From Candidatus Latescibacterota bacterium (GTDB taxonomy: Bacteria; Latescibacterota; UBA2968; UBA8231), in assembly GCA_022819745.1 (NCBI GenBank), contig JAJEGS010000021.1, positions 208,647 to 272,646 of the forward strand: a stretch of DNA of 64,000 nucleotides, read 5' to 3'. This document shows, one piece after another, positions 1-9,196 of this stretch (position 1 is its first letter; each line of letters begins with the position of its first letter). The position numbers were made by a program, and so were the translations under genes. Under the pieces are notes generated by a model. The model made no database searches and was not told the DNA's origin. It saw nothing but the letters and a program-made list of their open reading frames with translations.

Positions 1-1773
1 CGACCAAGCGAAAAACATCACATAGGTTCCCCCCACCGGCAGGCCGATCGGGTGGATGGGCCACCACAAGAAGCGGTGGCGCAGGTACAACAATAGAAAC
101 ATCAGCCCGGCCCCCAAGCCGGTGAACGCGCCACGCGGGCCCCAGAAATTCCACGCGGCCACCGGATTGAGTTGATTCGCCGCCATATCGTTAAACGTCC
201 AGCGGCCCATGATGCTGTAAAACCAGTAGTGGAGATTGACCCCGCCGTAGGTATAGGCGATGGAAAGCACCGTCCAAGCTGAGGCGACCAAGCTCACGGC
301 GATTGCTATGAGCAAAGCCCAAAACAGCGGCGGCCGGCGCGTCCCGACGACCTCGGCTAGTCGGGTGCTGTTGGAGGCTGCCGCCATCATGGTCGTGCGG
401 ATATCCCCGGCCCAGCCATTGGCAAACCCGAGTACCATCAATCCTCGCGGCCCAATAGGTGCCGTGCCCAGCGCATTGATCACAAAGGCTGGCGGCGTCA
501 TCTGCGTCCGGCCATACCCCATCCCCCCCTCGGCGACGATCCGCGTCAAACCGACGAATACCACAAAGGCGATAACGAGCAATAGCAGCGCCGCCCCCAC
601 GGGTAATCCCGCGCTTTTCAACCATAAGAGCGCGTAAAGGAAGGCCCCGATCAGGATCCACACGGCTTTGCGGTAGGAGAGTATCTGCCCTGAGCCCTCT
701 TTCGGGTCCTTTTTTTCCCACGCTCCGACGACCACTTCTTTGAGGTGCCGACGGGCGGTCCACAAACTGGCTGCCACGAGGGCAATCAACGCCCCAATGG
801 CCTGCTGGGCGGTGGCGATGGACCCTTCGGTGTGCATCAGCCGGATCTCTGGAATGCTGAACCCGAGGGTGTTGAAAAGGCCCAACTGGAAGAAGTTGAG
901 CAAGTAGAAAAACCACAGACTAAAGGAGATCTCCAGACTCAGGAAGTACGTCAGGCCAAGGACGATAAACCACAAGTTGAACAAGACGCCCCGCATATCG
1001 TGGAAGATGGTCAATTGGGTTGACAACTCGATGGGGGAAATAAAGGGATAGTACTTGTGTAGGGCATTGATTCCCAAGAGGACGAAGGGAATGGCAAACC
1101 CCAACCACATCAGCGGTTCTTTTAGAAAGGGGTTGACCGCCGAAGGTCTGTCGTCCTCGTGGATCATGTACAGCGGCAACTGGACGAGAGGGAAGATCAA
1201 GCGCTCGTTGCGGGCCCATTGTTCGTGGAGCAGAGCAGATAGGGCGATCATCATCAAATAGAGCGCGCCCAAAAAAGAAGCCCACGCCAACAAGGGCACC
1301 AGCCATACTCCCCAGGGGATAGCCACCTCTTGGGGCAACCCTTCGTAGAAGTACTTGACTGCCATCGGGTCTTGCGGTGCCAGCCACGGCTGGATATAGG
1401 GGTGGAGCAGTTCGGCCCAGTTGTTTTCGGGCGTGGCATAGTAATAGACTCCGGCCAAAAAGGGGACCAATTGCGCCGTGACTCCCGTGGAAGGAATCGC
1501 CGAAGCCGCGACCATCATGGCGTAGATTACCACTAGCTCCTGGGCCGATAAGCTCCATTTGCGCCTGATCCATTTGAGCGGAATGTTGATCAATAGCAGG
1601 AGGAAGAGGAGGAAAATCGCGCTCAGGGCGATGAAATCCCCGGTCCAATCGAGGGTCCCCATGACCAGAAGGCCATAGGGGAAAACCGTGTTGATCACCA
1701 CGGCCATCAAAGCGCCGACAAGTACGGCCCGATACGGCATCCATCCTTTGTCGCTGGCGACGAATTGACTCAT
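1..1773 (-). CDS. DUF6785/DUF6784-family multi-spanning membrane protein, C-terminus cut by window edge
   Basis: From the ATG at 1773 the minus-strand frame stays open for 591 codons to base 1. The translation starts MSQFVASDKGWMPYRAVLVG and is strongly hydrophobic. It shares many blocks with the complete 643-residue protein at 56237-58168: YYATPEN, IPWGVW, a WAGDIRT/WSADIRT block, AYTYGGVNL and PIHPIGLPVG. By that comparison about 53 C-terminal residues lie outside the window. The family is large integral membrane proteins of unknown function common in Planctomycetes, Poribacteria and Latescibacteria; the oligopeptide-transporter-like topology suggests a transporter, but no substrate can be named. 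Only 9 bases separate it from the stop of the upstream MFS/spermidine-synthase gene, so the two are probably co-transcribed. Two other frames here (191-916 and 920-1744) are shadows. Confidence 0.85.
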   Translation of the reverse strand, partial: MSQFVASDKGWMPYRAVLVGALMAVVINTVFPYGLLVMGTLDWTGDFIALSAIFLLFLLLLINIPLKWIRRKWSLSAQELVVIYAMMVAASAIPSTGVTAQLVPFLAGVYYYATPENNWAELLHPYIQPWLAPQDPMAVKYFYEGLPQEVAIPWGVWLVPLLAWASFLGALYLMMIALSALLHEQWARNERLIFPLVQLPLYMIHEDDRPSAVNPFLKEPLMWLGFAIPFVLLGINALHKYYPFISPIELSTQLTIFHDMRGVLFNLWFIVLGLTYFLSLEISFSLWFFYLLNFFQLGLFNTLGFSIPEIRLMHTEGSIATAQQAIGALIALVAASLWTARRHLKEVVVGAWEKKDPKEGSGQILSYRKAVWILIGAFLYALLWLKSAGLPVGAALLLLVIAFVVFVGLTRIVAEGGMGYGRTQMTPPAFVINALGTAPIGPRGLMVLGFANGWAGDIRTTMMAAASNSTRLAEVVGTRRPPLFWALLIAIAVSLVASAWTVLSIAYTYGGVNLHYWFYSIMGRWTFNDMAANQLNPVAAWNFWGPRGAFTGLGAGLMFLLLYLRHRFLWWPIHPIGLPVGGTYVMFFAWS

Positions 1774-1782
1774 AGATAGACC

Positions 1783-4317
1783 CTATTCGTCTTGGGGCGG
1801 TCGCCGGATAAGTTGCTCGGCTAGTAGGTCGAGGAAATAGGCCGACGATCTATCCGCGGGATTCACCTGGAGCGCGCGCTGGTAGGCCCTTGCCGCAGCT
1901 AGGTCGCGGTTTTGCAGCCGCATGATATCCCCCTCTAGCGCGTGCTCGCCAGCCCTAAAATAGACCTCCATTTTTTCTCGTACTGTAGCAGAGGGTGCCG
2001 TGAGCAGTGACAGGGCCGAGGTGCGGTATGGAGTCAAATGCTCCAACACCTCCCACGAGCCGCTGCTGTAGCCCTTCGGGCTGACAAAGCTGATGTAGGG
2101 ATGGTCGTCGGTGTTGAGCGGCCCTTCCCCCACATAGCGCCGCAGGGCGACCTCGTCCATCACCAGGGTGTTCAAGAGCGCAAATGCGTTCCCCAGATCA
2201 ATGCCCTCCAGACTGCGGTGTACTCGCGGCGGTGCCATCTTTTCGTTGAGCAACTCCCAATCAATTGCCTGCGGCTGCATGGTCCCCACCATGATCGAAT
2301 AGTTGTTTGAGCGCCACAAGGTGGCGTGGGGAAAGATGTGTTGAAAGGTCCGCACGATGGTCTTGTAGTCGTCTGGCGGCAGGCCGTGAAAGGGCAGCCA
2401 CTGGGCCATGATCCCGTCGGTGCTCAGGTGTGCCCGGCACAACTCGTAAAATTCCTTTGTGTAGAGCACCCAGCTATCGGCGCTCGTCGGATGGGTGGCG
2501 TCTCCGGTGATGATTTGGTAGGTGTCGCGGCTGGAGAGGAGAAAATTGCGACCGTCGTCGATAACTAATTCGATATTCCACGCAGCCGGATTCTCGAGCA
2601 CATGGTGATTGAATTCGCCAAAGTGCAACCGGGCCGCGTCTATCACCTCCGGCACCAATTCGACGCAAGTAATGCGTCGCGGCTCGTATTGGGCTGCGCC
2701 ACCCAAGGCGATCCCGCCGCCCAAGGAGACGACCAACACCTCTTGCGGATCGGGATGCAGGAGAAGGGGCAAATGGCCCAGGAGGCGGAAAATTTGCAGC
2801 GAGCTGTAATCGGTCGGCACCTGACCGCCCCCATTGAGCGCCATTTTGCGGAAACCATCGGTTTGTTGTTCGACGGTGATGACGCCTTCGGCACCCTCTT
2901 GGTAAAACACCAGTTCTCGGTTGACAGCCGTCGGCTCCGCAATGCGCCGCAGCACATCCGAGGGTACTAGGACTAGCAGGAGTGCCAAACCCACCGCCCC
3001 GCTCCAGACCAGCCGCTTGCGTTGCTGGCTAATCAAGGCGATGGTCAGGCCAACCAAGCCATTCAACGCCGCCAGCACCTTGACGCTCCACTCGGTCCCC
3101 AGCAGCGGAATCAGCACAAATCCCGTCACAAAGGCTCCCCCGACCGCGCCCAAGCTGTTGACAGCGCCGATGTCCCCTATACCGCGCCCCAGACGCGCCA
3201 GTTGTCGCGTGTAGATTTGGCCGACCAGCGGAAAGATAACGCCCATCGCCACGGTCGGCAGCAACATGATGGCGACGGCTGTAAAAAACACGCCGGTTCG
3301 CGACATCCACCACGAATCCGCCCGTTGGATTGGCTCCACGAGGACGGATAAATGGGCAAAGGCCAGCACGGACAGGGCACCGCACGCGCCGATCAAAAAC
3401 TGGATCCCGACAAAAATCTCAAGCAAATCTGTCCGCCGCGTGAGCAGCCGACTGCCCAACCATCCCCCCAAGGACAGTCCGCTCAAAAAGGCCACCAAGA
3501 CAATGCTGAACTCGTAGTGTGAATTAAAGGAGAAACTCACCATCAATAGCCGCATCCACGCCACTTCGTAGCCTAGGGCGGCAAAACCGGAGATGGCAAA
3601 GCCGACCAGCATGCCCCACAGGACGAGGTCAGAGTGAGTGGTCTCTTTTACTGCCGCCCCTTCGTCGACGCTTACGGCCCGTTGCCCCCCCCACAGCCAA
3701 GCCGCGCCTGCCACCAAGAAATTCACCGCGGCGATGGCTTGCGTCGTCCCTCGCAGACCCAACCCTTCCATCAATCCGAAGGTCGCTGCCAATACCCCGA
3801 CGACTGCGCCCAGTGTGTTGATCGCATAGAGTTGTCCGACCCGACCGCCCAACCTGCCCAGCCGCCGCACCGCAAACTTGGCCATGACCGGCAGGGTGCC
3901 CCCCATCAGCGCCGTGGGGATCAGGAGGAGGGCAAAGCAAAGGCCGAAGCGGGCGAGGGAAAAGAGGTAGAAGTTCCCCTGCAATCCCACTAGAGCACCG
4001 TAGGCATTGCCCAAATTCGCACTAATAGTGGGAAAGAAAAGAGCAAAAAGACCGATGCCGACTTCTAGCGCGGCAAAAATTCGCAGCGGGTGCTTGCAGC
4101 GGTCGATGTACCGCCCCAAAACATAGCTACCCAAGGCTAGGCCAGCCATGAAGGCGCTGAGTACGGTGCTAGTAGCCAGCAGGGTGGTGCCGAAGACCAC
4201 GGTCAGCATCCGCGCCCACACTACTTGATAGACTAAGCTGCTGACCCCCGAAAAAAAGAACAGGACCAAGAGCGCCTTTTGTTCAGACTGCTCTAGGTCC
4301 CGATCGCGTTCTTCCAC
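1783..4317 (-). CDS. Fused MFS-type membrane domain / spermidine synthase-like protein
   Basis: This 844-residue protein has two parts. Residues about 15-470 form roughly 12-14 hydrophobic helices with MFS-like glycine/arginine loops (GSYVLGRYIDR). Residues about 490-760 form a Rossmann SAM-type fold like spermidine synthase, with the glycine motif VVSLGGGIALGG, an acidic VELVPEVIDAAR strand end and VIDDGRNFL. A short alpha-helical TPR-like tail follows (about 785-835). The family is annotated as fused MFS/spermidine synthase; its true substrate is usually unknown, and aminopropyl transfer is not proven for most members. The soluble domain would sit in the cytoplasm, tethered to the membrane. 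It is the first gene of a two-gene unit with the DUF6785 protein downstream. Confidence 0.88.
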   Translation of the reverse strand: MEERDRDLEQSEQKALLVLFFFSGVSSLVYQVVWARMLTVVFGTTLLATSTVLSAFMAGLALGSYVLGRYIDRCKHPLRIFAALEVGIGLFALFFPTISANLGNAYGALVGLQGNFYLFSLARFGLCFALLLIPTALMGGTLPVMAKFAVRRLGRLGGRVGQLYAINTLGAVVGVLAATFGLMEGLGLRGTTQAIAAVNFLVAGAAWLWGGQRAVSVDEGAAVKETTHSDLVLWGMLVGFAISGFAALGYEVAWMRLLMVSFSFNSHYEFSIVLVAFLSGLSLGGWLGSRLLTRRTDLLEIFVGIQFLIGACGALSVLAFAHLSVLVEPIQRADSWWMSRTGVFFTAVAIMLLPTVAMGVIFPLVGQIYTRQLARLGRGIGDIGAVNSLGAVGGAFVTGFVLIPLLGTEWSVKVLAALNGLVGLTIALISQQRKRLVWSGAVGLALLLVLVPSDVLRRIAEPTAVNRELVFYQEGAEGVITVEQQTDGFRKMALNGGGQVPTDYSSLQIFRLLGHLPLLLHPDPQEVLVVSLGGGIALGGAAQYEPRRITCVELVPEVIDAARLHFGEFNHHVLENPAAWNIELVIDDGRNFLLSSRDTYQIITGDATHPTSADSWVLYTKEFYELCRAHLSTDGIMAQWLPFHGLPPDDYKTIVRTFQHIFPHATLWRSNNYSIMVGTMQPQAIDWELLNEKMAPPRVHRSLEGIDLGNAFALLNTLVMDEVALRRYVGEGPLNTDDHPYISFVSPKGYSSGSWEVLEHLTPYRTSALSLLTAPSATVREKMEVYFRAGEHALEGDIMRLQNRDLAAARAYQRALQVNPADRSSAYFLDLLAEQLIRRPPQDE

Positions 4318-4377
4318 ACTGAATGCTCTTTTTTTAAGAAGTAATGTTACGCGCGAGTACGTTGATTCCGGGGGTGC

Positions 4378-4437
4378 GCTTCGACAAGCTCAGCGCCCTG
4401 CTTCGATCGGCGCAATGCGGGCTGAGCTTGTCGAAGC
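4378..4437. repeat. Interspersed hairpin repeat, TTCGACAAGCTCAG family, copy 1
   Basis: Perfect 17-base inverted repeat: GCTTCGACAAGCTCAGC at 4378-4394 pairs with its complement at 4421-4437 across a 26-base loop. The same core recurs at 55085-55136 and in degenerate form at 51841-51863. It lies between two minus-strand genes, downstream of neither stop by more than a few bases on the 4482 side, and could also act as an RNA hairpin. No T-tract follows. Confidence 0.8.
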
Positions 4438-4449
4438 CCGCCAGCGGAT

Positions 4450-4482
4450 GTAGGGGCGGTGCGGAGCGCGAACCGCCCCTAC
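4450..4482. repeat. GTAGGGGC...GCCCCTAC palindromic repeat, copy 1
   Basis: The left arm GTAGGGGCGGT and right arm ACCGCCCCTAC form an inverted repeat around a short GC-rich centre. The last base overlaps the stop codon of the CRTAC1-like gene (4482-4484). Related elements sit at 41880-41907 and, in partial form, at 55008-55082. Two of the three lie next to a TTCGACAAGCTCAG hairpin. Confidence 0.75.
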
Positions 4483-6437
4483 TATGGTTCCTCTATGGTG
4501 AGTCGCTGGTTGGTCTGGATGGGGCCGTCCAAGGTCTGCTCCTGACCCGAAGGCCAGCGCACTGTTAGGCGATCCACTGTCGCCGCCTCTCCCAAGCCAA
4601 AGTAGAGTCCATAAACACTCTGCGACAGATACCCCGACTGCCCATCCTGTGCTTGGGTATATACCTGATCGCCTGCTTCCACTGCGACCACTGCGCCCAA
4701 TCCATCCCGATTAGACGATTTTCCCACCAGTACTACCTCCACATAACGCACCGTCCGACGCTGACTCAGGTCGCTGAGCAAGACCAGCGGCACCCCATTG
4801 AACTCATTGGTCACAATGTCGAGGTCGCCATCGCCCTCCACATCGAACAGCGCCGACGAGCGCGTCCCCAAAGCGCCGTACACCAGCAAGCTCCCTTCCT
4901 GCCCCTCGCAGAGCTTGTGCTTTAAATCCGCCTCGTCGCAGTCGAGGGCAAACCACGGCTGCGCGGTGCGACCGTCGCGTCGCGGTTCCACTCCTAACAC
5001 AAACTCGCTGTCGAGGAAGCCGCGCCCTTGGTCGTTGAGCAAGACAGTGTTGATCCCATAGCGAAAGGGGTAATTCATGCTCGAAGCCACGAACACATCC
5101 TGCCAGCCATCGGCGTTGAGATCGCCGCTGCTCAACCCCCACGGCCAATAATTTTCAGCACCGATTAGGTCGGAGATTTCCTCGAACTGCCCCTCGTCTA
5201 GGTGGTGGTAAAAGGCATTGCCGAAGATACTTAATCCCTCGCTTAGTAAAAAATCGTCTGGATATTGGATATACGACTTGAGTTTTTCGTCCCAAGGCCC
5301 TGCCGGCTGGCTCATATCGGAGTGCATATCGGAGACGAAGAGATCCAGTCGGCCGTCATTGTCGTAGTCGAAAGCCTTGATTCCCATCGAACCCCATGGC
5401 GTTTTGGGGAACACTTCGCGGCTCTTTTTAACGAAATGCTGCCCTGCTGCATTCTCGTAGTAGGAGTCATGTCCCTGCATGTTGAGTACGTAGAGGTCCT
5501 GCCAGCCGTCCCCGTTGAAATCCACCGGACTGGCATCGCCCGACCAGCTCGAATCCAACAATCCCACTTCGTGCGAGACGTCGGCGAAAACCCGCTGTCC
5601 GAGGTTCTTGAACAGTGTACTCTGTTCGGCGCGCTCGGGCTTCAAATGCCCGGAGAAGGCATCCTTGAAACCTCGGTAGTACTGATAGGTTGCCCCCTCC
5701 TCCAGCCGCGTTGGATCGACCGCTGCCGTCCCCGTTTCGTCTTTGGTATAGATTCCCACATTGGTTACAAAAAGATCCAGCAAGCCATCGTTGTTGTAGT
5801 CGAAGAATTCGCCGGACGACGAGTGCGCCTGCCAGCCCGTACCAGAATGCTCGGTTATATCCTCGAAGCGGCCAGCCCCGTCGTTGATCAAAAGCTGGTT
5901 GCCCAACCGCACCGCCGTGGCGTATAGATCGACATCGCCATCGTTGTCAATGTCGCCAAACGATGCGCTCACTCCGATCTTATCGGCCAGCTCCAGACTC
6001 GGCGTGGTGTAATTCTCAAAGCGCGCTCCGCCGAGATTGCGCCATAGCTGATTGCCTCCCACTTGGGTCGTAAAGTAGAGGTCGTAGAGGCCATCGCCAT
6101 CCACGTCCCCCACCGCTAGTCCATTTCCATGATCGTAGTGAACCGGGATATGGTCCTTGGCGGAATCCTCTACCACTCTATTGCGAAACTCAATACCGCT
6201 GGCTTTGAGTTGGTCGGTAAAGGAGAAGTCGCAAAAGACCTCGTAGGCTTGGGCCGCCTCCAATTGGGTTTGCTGGCGGCGTGCCATCCACGGTGGGTCG
6301 ATGATTGCGGCTGGCTCGGGAAAGGGCTTGAGAATTTTTGCCGGCTCCGGAGCGTGAGATTCAGCGTGGACGGTTTTTAAGGGAGTAAACACAAAAATAC
6401 ACAGCGCAAAGAGGAAAGCTGACTGACAGTTCGGCAT
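4482..6437 (-). CDS. Secreted CRTAC1-type FG-GAP repeat protein with ASPIC/UnbV C-terminus
   Basis: The 651-residue protein starts with a signal peptide (hydrophobic residues about 8-20, cleavage near VHAES). Residues about 95-560 hold many FG-GAP/VCBS-type calcium-binding loops of the form DxDxDGxxD (DVDGDGLYDLYF, DIDNDGDVDLYA, DFNGDGWQDLYV), expected to fold as a beta-propeller. The C-terminal 60 residues match ASPIC/UnbV, with the typical LTVRWPSGQEQTL. Proteins of this type are exported and thought to bind ligands, carbohydrates or other surface proteins; the real role is unknown. It is divergent from the related gene at 6613, with a 175-base shared upstream region. The short DEADLKHKLCEGQEG insert near residue 510 is not recognised. 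Confidence 0.88.
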   Translation of the reverse strand: MPNCQSAFLFALCIFVFTPLKTVHAESHAPEPAKILKPFPEPAAIIDPPWMARRQQTQLEAAQAYEVFCDFSFTDQLKASGIEFRNRVVEDSAKDHIPVHYDHGNGLAVGDVDGDGLYDLYFTTQVGGNQLWRNLGGARFENYTTPSLELADKIGVSASFGDIDNDGDVDLYATAVRLGNQLLINDGAGRFEDITEHSGTGWQAHSSSGEFFDYNNDGLLDLFVTNVGIYTKDETGTAAVDPTRLEEGATYQYYRGFKDAFSGHLKPERAEQSTLFKNLGQRVFADVSHEVGLLDSSWSGDASPVDFNGDGWQDLYVLNMQGHDSYYENAAGQHFVKKSREVFPKTPWGSMGIKAFDYDNDGRLDLFVSDMHSDMSQPAGPWDEKLKSYIQYPDDFLLSEGLSIFGNAFYHHLDEGQFEEISDLIGAENYWPWGLSSGDLNADGWQDVFVASSMNYPFRYGINTVLLNDQGRGFLDSEFVLGVEPRRDGRTAQPWFALDCDEADLKHKLCEGQEGSLLVYGALGTRSSALFDVEGDGDLDIVTNEFNGVPLVLLSDLSQRRTVRYVEVVLVGKSSNRDGLGAVVAVEAGDQVYTQAQDGQSGYLSQSVYGLYFGLGEAATVDRLTVRWPSGQEQTLDGPIQTNQRLTIEEP

Positions 6438-6539
6438 GGTCTATACTTTTCGACGTATGCTGGCGCTTATAAGAGTGATTTTGCGTTGAGATGGGCGTTA
6501 AACAAGCAGTATGTGCCCCTTATGTCAAGAAAGTGCGCC

Positions 6540-6569
6540 TTGCCGCCCTGCCCTTGTGTTGGATATTAT
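6540..6569 (+). promoter_or_regulatory. Possible sigma70-like promoter for the pentapeptide/CRTAC1 gene
   Basis: TTGCCG at 6540-6545 and TATTAT at 6564-6569 are separated by 18 bases and lie 44 bases upstream of the ATG at 6613, inside the divergent intergenic region. This is a pattern match only, with a weak -35 box. Confidence 0.3.
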
Positions 6570-6612
6570 AGACCCTCTCAAAAAGTCAACGTCCTGAGCT
6601 TTCCCGCAAACT

Positions 6613-9180
6613 ATGGTATTCTACTCATCGGCCCATCGTCTTCTCTTGCTATTCCTGATAGCTCCTCTGCCCTCGATAGCCCAATACGAAGTGACCATAG
6701 AAGGTAAGGCCTACCAGCTCATCCTCGCCCGCGACCTCGCCGCAGCAATCCAACAAGCCCCTGCCGACACCGCACTCGAATACAATAGCATTGTGGTGCA
6801 GGGGCCGCTTGAATTGACCGGTGACACTCTGCGCGCGGCGCTCGCCTTTGAGGACGTGCGCTTTACCAATCCCGTAGTTTTAGAACGCGCCGTTTTTCTG
6901 CAACCGATGCACTTTGCTGGTACCCATTTCCAACAGGGTATCTCCCTGCTTGAAACCCGCCTCGAAGGTGAATTTTCCTGCCGCGATTGTCGCGTAGTGG
7001 ACACGGCTAATTGCAAACGGACTTTGTTTGCCGACGGAGTAGATTTTTCGGCCAGCCAGTTTTCCGGTGCGGCCTTTTTTCAGCAGAGCGACTTTGGCGG
7101 AGAAACTACCTTTGAACGTACGCAATTTGAAGACGCGACCTATTTCGATCAGACTGTGTTCGCCCGCTCCACTTCTTTTCAGGATGCTTCCTTTGCGGAT
7201 TTGGCCTCTTTCAAAGAAGCAGGGTGGCAATCGACCGTTTCCTTTGCTGGTGCTCGCTTTGGTGAGGACGCCCTGTTCGCGCAAAGCCGCTTTGCGGGAG
7301 CCGCTGCGTTCACTGCGGCCTACTTCCGCGGCACAGCGCATTTCGAGCGCGCCGACTTTTCCGCTATGGCCTCCTTCCGCCGCATCGTCTTTGCCGGTCC
7401 GGCCCGCTTTGTCGGTGCTCACTTTCGCACGTCAGCGTTCTTTGTCGACAGCCGCTTCAAACAGGAGGCCACCTTTGCTGGCGCGACCTTTGCCCAGTCT
7501 TTCCGCCCCAGTGCCTACTTTAGCGTTGTTCCTGACTTAGCCGATATGACCGCTCCTTCCATAGACCTAAAACCCAAGACCACAGCCCGCCCGGTTCCAC
7601 CGCCAGACACCGCTGACCCTAGCTGCAACCCCATTCAATTAGTCGATATAACCCAAGCGGCTGGTCTCGATTTTGAGCACTACAACGGCTTTTCGGGCGA
7701 ATACTACTACGTCGAAACCTTTGGGTCCGGGGCGGCCTTCCTCGACGTTGACGGCGATGGCTGGCTCGATCTCTATCTGGTCAACGGCGCACCCCTAAGC
7801 GGCGAGCGCCCCGATCCGATTCCCACCAATCGCCTGTACCACAACACCGGCGCTGGCGGCTTCACCGATGTGACGGCTGTCTCGGGAGCCGGGCACACCG
7901 GCTACGGCATGGGCTGTGCCGCCGCTGACTACGATGCGGATGGAGACGTGGATCTCTACGTGACCAACGTTGGCCCCAACCTCTTGTTGCGCAACGAGGG
8001 TGGCGGGAGCTTTGCCGACGCGACCGCCGCCGTGGGTGGGGCCGATGCCCGGTGGGGTACTAGTTGCGGTTTTCTAGACTACGACCTCGATGGCGATTTG
8101 GATCTCTACGCGACCAATTACGTGGAGTTTGACCCGCAGAACAATATCGTCTGTGCCGAGGGCGGCATTCGCTCCTATTGCGAGCCGAAGTTCTACGAGC
8201 CGGTAGGCGATGTGCTCTACCGCAACGAAAACGGCCAATTCCGCGATGTGACGTTGGAGATGGGAATCATCCACAAGGGACGCGGCTTGGGCGTGGCCTT
8301 CGCAGATTACGACCTCGACGGCGACACCGACATGTACGTGGCTAACGATGGCACTATGAACTTTCTCTACCAAAACCAAGGGAATGGCTTTGCCGAGGTC
8401 GGCCTCTACGCCGGAGGGCGCTACAACGAGGATGGCTTGGCCGAAGCTGGGATGGGGGTGGAGTTCGGGGATTGGGACAACGACGGGTTGCAAGATATTT
8501 TTGTGACCAACTTTGCCCAAGAGACTAATACCTTGTACGGCAATGATGGGCAGGGGCAATTCTACGACATCAGCCAACGCGCCGGCTTGGCTGAGTGTAG
8601 CTACAAACCGCTGGGCTTTGGCACCAATTTTTTCGACTACGACAACGACGGCGACCTAGATCTCTTTGTCGCCAATGGCCATGTCATGGACAAAATTACT
8701 CAAGTACACCCCGACCATGCCTATCCGCAGCCCAATCAGGTGCTCTGCAACCAGCGGGGGACCCGCTTTGTCGATGTCTCTGCTGGGCTCGGTCCCGCGC
8801 TTGCGGTGGCGGCGGTAAGCCGCGCTTCGGCCACGGCCGACTACGACAACGATGGCGATCTCGACCTGCTAGTGACCAATGTTGCCGCCGTCCCCAACCT
8901 GCTTCGCAACGACGGGGGCAACCGGCAGCACTGGCTGACGATTCAGTTGGGGAGCACCGCGCAGCACGCCCGCGTGGCCGTGACGGCCGGTGGGCAGCGC
9001 CAAGTCAAGGAGCGCCAGTCGGGCGGTAGTTATCTTGCGAGTAGCGATCCTCGTCTCCACTTTGGCCTAGGAGAGGCCACTCAGGCTACAGTCGAAATCC
9101 GCTGGCCCGACGGCGCGTTGCAGACAATGGAAGCGGTGGCGGCCGATCAGATCCTGCACATAATTCAATCCAAACCCTGA
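6613..9180 (+). CDS. Secreted pentapeptide-repeat / CRTAC1 (FG-GAP, ASPIC-UnbV) fusion protein
   Basis: The 855-residue protein has a signal peptide (residues 1-23, ending IAQ). Residues about 85-300 are a run of pentapeptide-type repeats with phenylalanine at the central position (for example FSGAAFFQQSDFGGETTF), expected to form a right-handed quadrilateral beta-helix. Residues about 338-760 carry calcium-loop FG-GAP repeats (DVDGDGWLDLYLVNG, DYDNDGDLDLFVANG). The last ~75 residues are an ASPIC/UnbV module with IRWPDGALQTM. The CRTAC1 part is a known surface or secreted module; joining it to an F-type pentapeptide helix is unusual. The TPR lipoprotein gene begins 16 bases after the stop, so the two probably form an operon and may act together at the cell surface. 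No catalytic motif is visible. Confidence 0.85.
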   Translation: MVFYSSAHRLLLLFLIAPLPSIAQYEVTIEGKAYQLILARDLAAAIQQAPADTALEYNSIVVQGPLELTGDTLRAALAFEDVRFTNPVVLERAVFLQPMHFAGTHFQQGISLLETRLEGEFSCRDCRVVDTANCKRTLFADGVDFSASQFSGAAFFQQSDFGGETTFERTQFEDATYFDQTVFARSTSFQDASFADLASFKEAGWQSTVSFAGARFGEDALFAQSRFAGAAAFTAAYFRGTAHFERADFSAMASFRRIVFAGPARFVGAHFRTSAFFVDSRFKQEATFAGATFAQSFRPSAYFSVVPDLADMTAPSIDLKPKTTARPVPPPDTADPSCNPIQLVDITQAAGLDFEHYNGFSGEYYYVETFGSGAAFLDVDGDGWLDLYLVNGAPLSGERPDPIPTNRLYHNTGAGGFTDVTAVSGAGHTGYGMGCAAADYDADGDVDLYVTNVGPNLLLRNEGGGSFADATAAVGGADARWGTSCGFLDYDLDGDLDLYATNYVEFDPQNNIVCAEGGIRSYCEPKFYEPVGDVLYRNENGQFRDVTLEMGIIHKGRGLGVAFADYDLDGDTDMYVANDGTMNFLYQNQGNGFAEVGLYAGGRYNEDGLAEAGMGVEFGDWDNDGLQDIFVTNFAQETNTLYGNDGQGQFYDISQRAGLAECSYKPLGFGTNFFDYDNDGDLDLFVANGHVMDKITQVHPDHAYPQPNQVLCNQRGTRFVDVSAGLGPALAVAAVSRASATADYDNDGDLDLLVTNVAAVPNLLRNDGGNRQHWLTIQLGSTAQHARVAVTAGGQRQVKERQSGGSYLASSDPRLHFGLGEATQATVEIRWPDGALQTMEAVAADQILHIIQSKP

Positions 9181-9196
9181 TGCCAAGGAGTTGCAG

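Noticed and set aside
191..1744. Two adjacent minus-strand open frames (191-916 and 920-1744)
   Set aside because: Their composition is Arg/His/Gly-rich and family-less; the frame 1-1773 encodes a recognisable DUF6785 protein over the same bases.
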